Shown: positions 58,778 through 64,000 of the stretch, piece by piece
Numbering within the stretch: position 1 is the stretch's first letter
How the letters are laid out: every line of letters begins with the position of its first letter
Source: AWTP1-13 sp963820375
GTDB taxonomy: Bacteria > Pseudomonadota > Alphaproteobacteria > Rhizobiales > Hyphomicrobiaceae
Length of the DNA stretch: 64,000 nt
Assembly (NCBI GenBank): GCA_963820375.1
Contig: CAWFZX010000032.1
Span: 186,001 to 250,000, forward strand
Direction: 5' to 3'
Notes under the pieces: generated by a model
What the model was told of the DNA's origin: nothing
The model's database searches: none
The model's input: the letters and a program-made list of their open reading frames with translations, nothing else
Made by a program: the position numbers and the translations under genes

Positions 58778-59431
58778 TTACTTGCCTTGCCACGCCTCCT
58801 TCACCTCCATGCACCGCGTCTCGATGAAGCGGTTCACATCCTCAACCACCGTCGTCTGCAAGATGCCCAACGCATTGTCCGCCGCCGTAGCCGACCAGAG
58901 CGCCGACTTTGCCAGTGTGGGGGCGACAATCTTGCCCCAATTGAGGCTGGCCTTGATAGCCTTTCCTTGTTTGAAGGTAACCTTGGGTGAAATTTGCAGC
59001 TTTATGTCGTATTTCTTGCTTTCGCCCTCCAGCTCACACGTGATGTCGTGGCTGTCGAGGCGTACTTCAACCTCGGGTTCGGTCATCGCCTTTACCAAAA
59101 CGCTGCGATCGAGGCTCAAGTCCGTCGTGCAGCGGGCATAGCCCCAGGGCCACGTCAATTTCGCCTGCGACATGAATTTGTCCAGCACCTCCTTGCGCCA
59201 GGTTTTCGTGACGGCACAGGACACGTGCCCGCTCTCAGGCTTGTGATTGTGCAAAGTCGAGCAAATGGCGATGGCGCATGCGGTTCTGCCGTCGCGTTCG
59301 CGCTTTTCCTCTTCGCTATCTGCTGCGCCGCTCGGCGTCGGGGGCCCTTGCGCTAGTCCTTGCTGGCTCAGCGCCACGCCAAGCGCGAGGATTGCCAAGG
59401 TGAGCGCCCAGCGAGCTACCATTCGCGACAT
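58778..59431 (-). CDS. Uncharacterised secreted protein with several cysteines
   Basis: A 217-residue protein with a signal peptide (ALTLAILALGVALSQQGLAQG). The mature part has paired cysteines (TACAIAICSTLHNHKPESG, then HVSCAVTKTW and WGYARCTTDLS) and a late Cys in RFIETRCMEVKEAW, suggesting disulfides in the periplasm. The middle is beta-rich (VEVRLDSHDITCELEGESKK). Homologues with no known role occur in Hyphomicrobiales, as far as I recall. It shares its strand with the gene at 57640 and with the TauE permease. Confidence 0.8.
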   Translation of the reverse strand: MSRMVARWALTLAILALGVALSQQGLAQGPPTPSGAADSEEEKRERDGRTACAIAICSTLHNHKPESGHVSCAVTKTWRKEVLDKFMSQAKLTWPWGYARCTTDLSLDRSVLVKAMTEPEVEVRLDSHDITCELEGESKKYDIKLQISPKVTFKQGKAIKASLNWGKIVAPTLAKSALWSATAADNALGILQTTVVEDVNRFIETRCMEVKEAWQGK

Positions 59432-59496
59432 GCTCTCTCCTGCGCCAGTTTAACTGCGGTTGTGGCCGAGCAAGTGCCCGGAAATATGACAAGGCG

Positions 59497-60231
59497 TCAG
59501 CGGTTGGACCAAACCAGCACGAAACCCGACAAGAACAAGAGGCTGAGCACGATACGATCGAAACGGCGGTCATCGAGGCTACGATACAGGCGATCGCCCA
59601 GCCAGTTGCCCGCCAGCGTCGCCGGCAGCGCGACGGCGGCGGCAACGACAAGCCGGGCGTCGACAAGCCCGCCTGCCAGGCTCGCCATCAGCATCGTTGA
59701 CAGGATTGCCGTGTTAAAGGCCTGCAGCGTCTGCCGGCGCTGCGCCTTGGGCCAGGCCCTCAAAGTCCCCCAGACAATCGGCGGTGGGCCGGAGAGGCCG
59801 GCGATACCACCGAGGATGCCGCCAATGAAGCCCACCCCCATCTCCGCGCCCGCGCTGTCTCGGTGAATGTGAAGACGGCCGGCCGCCCACAGCATGAAGC
59901 CGCAGTAGACAATGAGGACAATACCCACCGTTAGCTTGAAAACCTCAACCTTGATCAGGGGAAGCAGCCAAAGGCCGATCGGCACCCCGATCAAGCCTGC
60001 AAGCAGCATCGGGGCGAGCCGACGCCAGTCGATGTCAAGCCACAGAAAGGGAAGGGAGGACAGGTGACCGGCGATGGAGGCAACCGAGACGAGCTGCGCG
60101 GCAAGCACAGGCTCCAGGACCTGCAGCCACAGCGGCAACGCCGTCAGGCCGGTGCCGAAGCCCGTGAGCCCGTTGACAAAGCCGCCGATCAATGCCCCAG
60201 CCAAGACGAGCACGGGTGTAACCCAGTCCAT
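59497..60231 (-). CDS. TauE/SafE family permease
   Basis: A 244-residue protein of seven or eight membrane helices with the PF01925 pattern: VLVLAGALIGGFVNGLTGFG at the start, QLVSVASIAGHLSSLPFLWL, MLLAGLIGVPIGLWLLPLIK, FIGGILGGIAGLSGPPPIVW and NWLGDRLYRSLDDRRFDRIV near the end. Members export sulfite, sulfoacetate or other organic anions. The substrate is not indicated by neighbours. Confidence 0.9.
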   Translation of the reverse strand: MDWVTPVLVLAGALIGGFVNGLTGFGTGLTALPLWLQVLEPVLAAQLVSVASIAGHLSSLPFLWLDIDWRRLAPMLLAGLIGVPIGLWLLPLIKVEVFKLTVGIVLIVYCGFMLWAAGRLHIHRDSAGAEMGVGFIGGILGGIAGLSGPPPIVWGTLRAWPKAQRRQTLQAFNTAILSTMLMASLAGGLVDARLVVAAAVALPATLAGNWLGDRLYRSLDDRRFDRIVLSLLFLSGFVLVWSNR

Positions 60232-60658
60232 CGAACCGATCTGTCCTCGGGCTAGAGCCGGTGTCCTCGGGGCACGGCAAGCTTGCTGCCCGCCCTGGAG
60301 CTTTGCTTATCGCCTCATTGCCGATCGGCGTCAAAACGTTGGACCAACCCATGGCGCCGCCACCCGTGTTGCCGATGCCGCCAAGGCAGGGACACGCCGC
60401 ACACCACAATCGCTGGGTCTGTTGGTCGGGGGCAGCAAAATGCCAGAGCCGTAACGACGCGCGGGTCGACGCCATAGGCGCCTTCGCGCGCACCTGCGTT
60501 AGCGATAGGCTCAACAGCTGTCTGCGGTGGCGGTCACAGCAGTCTTGTAAAGCTGTGGATGATTTGCAGGTTCAGCGCCGCCAAGCCGTGCAGATTGCAG
60601 CTCCCGCCGCCTGGAAATTGATCTTCCGCGCGCGCGGGCGCCATGTCAGTGTGGCAGC
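60232..60658. other. Intergenic region between the divergent TauE and DUF1194 genes
   Basis: About 430 bases without a convincing gene. Frames across it are rich in Arg, Pro and Cys and look random. No clear promoter, hairpin or CtrA-type box was found; the region is long enough to hold promoters for both divergent neighbours. Confidence 0.5.
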
Positions 60659-61492
60659 ATGCTTGGATCATACCGCGCGGCAGCCCTGAAGATTTGCGTG
60701 TCCTGCTTGGCCGCAGTTGCCACCCTCTGCGTGGCGCTTGTCGGCGGGGCGGCCGCCCAGATTCTCGTCGATTTGGAGTTGGTGTTGGCCGTCGACGTGT
60801 CCTTATCCATGGACCTCGAAGAACAGCGCCTGCAGCGCGACGGCTACATCTCCGCCTTCCGCGATGCCGAGGTGCACACCGCCATTACCTCGGGCCCGCA
60901 TGGTCGCGTCGCCGTCACCTATATGGAATGGGCCGGACCATCGGTGCAGAACGTCGTCGTCCCCTGGACGGTGATCGACGGCCCGGCGGCGGCGCACGCG
61001 GTTGCCGACAAGCTCGATGCACAGCCGATCTCGCGGGCCCGCATGACATCGATCTCCCAAGGCCTGGTGTTTGCCGGCCAGCTGTTTGAGAGCAGCGGCG
61101 TCAAGGGGATCCGGCGTGTGATCGACGTCTCGGGCGATGGACCCAACAACGCCGGCCCACTCGTGACGCTGGTCCGCGACCAGCTCGTGGCCCAAGGCAT
61201 CGCCATCAATGGCCTGCCAATTCTGCTGAAGAAGCCCTCGAGCTTCTTCGACATTGCCGATCTCGACGTCTACTACACCGAGTGCGTCATCGGCGGCACC
61301 GGCGCCTTTATGATTCCGATCCGCGAACGTTTCGAATTCAAGACGGCGACCCGCCGCAAGCTGCTGCTCGAGATTGCGGGGGCTCAGCCGCCGCGCCTGA
61401 TCCCGGTACAGCTGCGTGAGCCGGTGAGCGGCGGTGATTGTACCTTTGGCGAGCAGCAATGGCGCCGCTACTTGGATACCGGACCGAATTGA
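60659..61492 (+). CDS. DUF1194 protein (secreted von Willebrand factor A-type)
   Basis: A 277-residue secreted protein. A signal peptide (about residues 1-34, with GGAAAQ) precedes a vWA-like domain with the MIDAS motif in ELVLAVDVSLSMDLEEQRLQ, followed by GRVAVTYMEWAG, TSISQGLVFAGQLFE and RRVIDVSGDGPNNAGP. DUF1194 proteins are common in alphaproteobacteria and their role is unknown; vWA domains usually bind other proteins via a metal. ATG 60659 gives the signal peptide. Confidence 0.9.
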   Translation: MLGSYRAAALKICVSCLAAVATLCVALVGGAAAQILVDLELVLAVDVSLSMDLEEQRLQRDGYISAFRDAEVHTAITSGPHGRVAVTYMEWAGPSVQNVVVPWTVIDGPAAAHAVADKLDAQPISRARMTSISQGLVFAGQLFESSGVKGIRRVIDVSGDGPNNAGPLVTLVRDQLVAQGIAINGLPILLKKPSSFFDIADLDVYYTECVIGGTGAFMIPIRERFEFKTATRRKLLLEIAGAQPPRLIPVQLREPVSGGDCTFGEQQWRRYLDTGPN

Positions 61493-61568
61493 GCAACTAC
61501 GCGCCGGCATCTCGGTATCCCTATTGCTGCCCCAAAGCGCCAGCCTTGATGCGGCCGGGATGGGGTGG

Positions 61569-61583
61569 TTAAGGCGGCGTTAA
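61569..61583 (+). promoter_or_regulatory. CtrA-type box upstream of the extensin-C/LAS gene
   Basis: TTAA, seven bases (GGCGGCG), TTAA: an exact CtrA pattern. It ends 26 bases before the ATG at 61610. The short distance means it cannot sit at -35 of a promoter for a start at 61610 unless the leader is nearly absent; it may mark a repressed or leaderless promoter. Confidence 0.6.
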
Positions 61584-61609
61584 GAGCGTCGAAGGTATCT
61601 TTTCATCCC

Positions 61610-62278
61610 ATGGTCTTGTCGCGTCTCCCGTTCGTCCTGGTGCCGTTGCTCGCGTTTGCGCTGTGGGCCTGCAGCCAAAAGCCGCAGTTCATGGCCCGCG
61701 ATGAGCCCTGGCGCGCCGACGAGGAAAGGGCGTGCCTGTCCTCCGGCGTGGTGCATGAAAGCTCCTTTGTCGAGTTGCGCTCGACGCTTGGTGGGCCGAC
61801 CGTGTGCGGGGCGATCCGGCCCTTCAGCGTCTCGGCCGCGGCCAACGGTTCGGTGCAATTGCGACCCGCGGCCCTGCTGCGCTGCCCAATGGTGCCGGCG
61901 GTCGACCACTGGGTCGAGCGCGTGGTTATGCCTGCCGCGCGCCGACATTTTCGGGTCCAACTGGTCGAGCTGAAAATCGCTGGATCCTATTCCTGCCGCC
62001 CCATGAACAACGTCGACGGCGCGTTCCTCTCCGAGCACGGCCATGCTAACGCCATCGACGTCTCCGGCTTCGTGCTGGCCGACGGGCGCACCGTGCAGGT
62101 CAAGACCGGTTGGTGGGGCGCCTTCGCCGAGCGCGGTTTTCTGCGCGATGTGCATCGCGGCAGCTGCGCCCTGTTCACCACCGTGCTCGGCCCCAACTAT
62201 GATGCCAACCATCGCGACCACTTCCACCTCGACCTCGCCCGGCACGGCCGGGATGGAGCCAACACGATCTGCAAATAG
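61610..62278 (+). CDS. Extensin-like C-terminal family protein (LAS-type peptidase fold)
   Basis: A 222-residue protein with a lipoprotein-like signal (LLAFALWACSQKP). The C-terminal domain matches Extensin-like_C (PF06904). It contains SEHGHANAIDVSGF and HRDHFHLDLA, the His/Asp/His arrangement of the LAS peptidase superfamily (zinc DD-peptidases). The name is misleading: a role in peptidoglycan cleavage is likelier than any link to plant extensin. Several Cys suggest disulfides. The start at 61610 fits the signal. Confidence 0.88.
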   Translation: MVLSRLPFVLVPLLAFALWACSQKPQFMARDEPWRADEERACLSSGVVHESSFVELRSTLGGPTVCGAIRPFSVSAAANGSVQLRPAALLRCPMVPAVDHWVERVVMPAARRHFRVQLVELKIAGSYSCRPMNNVDGAFLSEHGHANAIDVSGFVLADGRTVQVKTGWWGAFAERGFLRDVHRGSCALFTTVLGPNYDANHRDHFHLDLARHGRDGANTICK

Positions 62279-62425
62279 CCAAGCCGGCCGCAGCACCTGA
62301 CATAAGGACACGCGTCGTCGACTTGCCGCTTAAGGCCCGGCCGCAACCGAGAGCTACCACAACCGCCACGCGCACGGGCCGGCCGCGAGGCCCACTGTGT
62401 CAGCTTGCCGACGGCGGGCAGGAGC

Positions 62426-63631
62426 ATGCATTCGAAAACACCGACCAATGCCAGTGCCGCGCCCAAGCGCGCCATCTTTCTGCTGGCGCTGGCATCCTTT
62501 GTCGGAGCGGCGAATCTGCGCGTCTGCGACGCCCTGCTGCCGCAGATCGCCGGCGAACTCGGCGTGACGGTTGGATCGGCTGCGGCGATGGTCACCGCCT
62601 TTGCCGTCGCCTACGGCGTTTGCCAGATCGTCGTTGGACCCCTCGGGGAGGCGCGTGGCAAGCTGCTGATGGTCGTGTGGGGCTCGATCTGGGCCGGCCT
62701 TGCCACCATGGTTTGCGCAGCCATGCCGTCCCTCGCCCCGCTCGTCCTCTTGCGTTTTCTGGCGGGCGCCGGCGCCGCAGCCGTCATCCCGCTGGCGATT
62801 GCCTGGATCGGCGACGTGGTGGCCTATGAGCGCCGGCAAGCGCTGCTGGCCCAATACATCTCCGGTCAGATCCTGGGCATCGTCTTCGGTCAGGCTGTCG
62901 GCGGCGCCTTGGGCGAGCTGATCGGCTGGCGCGCAACCCTCATTGTGCTGGGCGTCCTGCACATCTGCGCCGGCCTGCTGCTGCTCGAGGAACGGCGAAG
63001 GCTTAGCGTCGGCGTGACGCTGCCGAAAAAACCACACTGGCGCAGAGCCGCGGCAGAGACCTATCAGGTCATGCGCCGGCCGTGGGTCCGCATCGTGCTC
63101 ATCTGCGTGTTCATCGAAGGCATGGCGATGTTCGGCGCGCTTGCCTATGTCGGTGCCGAATTGCATGATCGCTTCGCGATCGGGCTTGGCCTGGTTGGCG
63201 GCGTGCTGGCCTCCTTCGGCGCCGGCGCGCTGCTGTTTGCGGCAAGCGCTCGCTGGATCGTGCCGACGCTGGGCCAGCCGGGTCTTGCGGCGGCAGGTGC
63301 CTTGCTGGTCGCCGGCGGCTACGCAACCCTGGCCGCCATGTCCTGGCTATGGCTTGCCGTGCTGGCGATTGCCAGTGTTGGGCTCGGCTTTTACATGCTG
63401 CACAATACGTTGCAAGTGAACGCGACGCAGATGGCACCCGAGGCGCGCGGCCTGGCGGTGTCGCTGTTCGCCTTTTTTCTGTTCACGGGCCAGTCGGTGG
63501 GGGTGGCGCTGGCGGCGCCAGTGGTCGACCGCTACGGCGCCCGCCCGGTGTTCGCGGCCGCGGCGCTGATCTTGATTTTGGTGGGCTTCTGGTTTCGCGC
63601 GCACCTGTTAAGGCGTGCCCTCGGCAGTTGA
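62426..63631 (+). CDS. MFS transporter
   Basis: A 401-residue protein of about 12 membrane helices. Helix 1 has FLLALASFVGAANLRVCDALL, with the loop 2-3 motif GPLGEARGKLLMVVW and helices 4-5 with LVLLRFLAGAGAAAVIPLAIA. The second half mirrors the first. It looks like a drug- or metabolite-export type, but the substrate is not known. GGAG five bases before ATG 62426 fixes the start. It lies 34 bases upstream of a TetR-type gene on the same strand, a common exporter-repressor pair. Confidence 0.92.
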   Translation: MHSKTPTNASAAPKRAIFLLALASFVGAANLRVCDALLPQIAGELGVTVGSAAAMVTAFAVAYGVCQIVVGPLGEARGKLLMVVWGSIWAGLATMVCAAMPSLAPLVLLRFLAGAGAAAVIPLAIAWIGDVVAYERRQALLAQYISGQILGIVFGQAVGGALGELIGWRATLIVLGVLHICAGLLLLEERRRLSVGVTLPKKPHWRRAAAETYQVMRRPWVRIVLICVFIEGMAMFGALAYVGAELHDRFAIGLGLVGGVLASFGAGALLFAASARWIVPTLGQPGLAAAGALLVAGGYATLAAMSWLWLAVLAIASVGLGFYMLHNTLQVNATQMAPEARGLAVSLFAFFLFTGQSVGVALAAPVVDRYGARPVFAAAALILILVGFWFRAHLLRRALGS

Positions 63632-63665
63632 TGTCTGCGGGCGCCGAATGCGCTAAACCTCATCA

Positions 63666-64000
63666 ATGAGCTGGTCCAGACACGGCCGCGGCGGGCGGCG
63701 CGGCTATCACCACGGCAATCTGCGTGAGGCGTTGATCGGCGCCGCTCTCGATCTCATTTCCCAAAAGGGTCCCGCCGGCTTCACGTTTGCGGAGGCGGCC
63801 CGCCAAGCCGGCGTCAGCCCGGCGGCGCCTTACCGTCATTTCCGCGACCGGGATGCCTTGCTGGCGGATGTGGCCCGCCAGGGCTTCGAACGTTTCACCC
63901 AGCGTCTGGCTGCGGCCTGGGACGACGGCCGTCCCAACCCGCTGGCCGCCCTCGAGCGCCTGGGCCACGCTTATCTCGGTTTCGCGCGCGATGAGCCAGC
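63666..64000 (+). CDS. TetR/AcrR family regulator, N-terminal part (runs off the right edge)
   Basis: The first 111 residues of a repressor-type protein. The helix-turn-helix is clear: YHHGNLREALIGAALDLIS, then GFTFAEAARQAGVSPAAPYRHF and RDRDALLADVARQGFERF. The ligand domain is cut by the window edge. Its place directly after the MFS gene suggests that it regulates that transporter. Confidence 0.9.
   Translation, partial: MSWSRHGRGGRRGYHHGNLREALIGAALDLISQKGPAGFTFAEAARQAGVSPAAPYRHFRDRDALLADVARQGFERFTQRLAAAWDDGRPNPLAALERLGHAYLGFARDEP

Noticed and set aside
1..64000. tRNA, rRNA, CRISPR, prophage or insertion sequence genes
   Set aside because: No T-loop GGTTCGAAT-type blocks with matching acceptor arms, no regular repeat-spacer array and no transposase or phage structural motifs were found; xerD looks like the housekeeping recombinase.

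Overview
The window is a GC-rich chromosomal segment from an alphaproteobacterium, most likely of the order Hyphomicrobiales (Rhizobiales). The evidence is the PhyR/NepR general stress pair, the split two-subunit glycine dehydrogenase, a complete cpa/tad pilus cluster, CpdR, exact CtrA-type boxes (TTAA-N7-TTAA) and a parS-like site. I cannot name the genus. Gene density is high, most genes are housekeeping, and I see no rRNA, tRNA, CRISPR, prophage or insertion sequence. The parS match near 57.4 kb suggests the segment lies in the origin-proximal part of the chromosome.

Layout. 0-1.1 kb: end of phyR, then nepR, a small membrane protein and a possible EcfG-type promoter followed by a hairpin. 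1.2-3.5 kb: a ferredoxin-fold protein, an amidohydrolase, a small membrane protein and a VOC protein. 3.6-9.2 kb: glycine cleavage operon gcvT-gcvH-osmC-gcvPA-gcvPB on the minus strand behind a tandem glycine riboswitch and a clear sigma70 promoter; gcvPB carries an in-frame extra segment of about 55 codons. 10.1-12.6 kb: ispH, thrB, rnhA. 12.6-24.3 kb: Flp/Tad pilus locus (tadC, tadB, cpaF, cpaE, cpaD, cpaC, cpaB, cpaA and flp pilin on minus; a CpaC N-domain protein and two TadE-like pseudopilins on plus). Both cpaD and cpaE contain a one-base frameshift in this sequence.

24.4-33.3 kb: TetR regulator, rlmE, guaB, a MAPEG protein, an rsmB-type methyltransferase, an unusual methyltransferase/ATP-grasp fusion and guaA. 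33.4-40 kb: an HTH regulator divergent from a NIPSNAP protein, a TonB-like protein, a GMC oxidoreductase and a CHASE2/FecR-like pair. 40-49.5 kb: small membrane proteins, TadD, a GST, an M17 peptidase-C40 peptidase-zinc-ribbon operon, a YafK-type L,D-transpeptidase, accA, xerD. 49.6-57.4 kb: aroK-aroB-CNNM/CBS protein, plsC, a DUF218 protein, ftsEX, hpt, cpdR, parS. 57.6-64 kb: two uncharacterised envelope proteins, a TauE/SafE permease, a DUF1194 (vWA) protein, an extensin-C/LAS-type protein, an MFS transporter and a partial TetR regulator.

How the parts fit. Exact CtrA boxes lie upstream of the flp pilin, the YafK-type L,D-transpeptidase and the extensin-C/LAS protein, with a weaker one before tadD. 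CpdR, which in Caulobacter controls CtrA proteolysis, is encoded in the same window. This suggests that pilus production and peptidoglycan remodelling here are under cell-cycle control. The glycine cleavage operon is a self-contained metabolic unit switched by glycine. The least understood items are the methyltransferase/ATP-grasp fusion, the insertion in gcvPB, the CHASE2/FecR pair and the possible stress-controlled small RNA near 1 kb.
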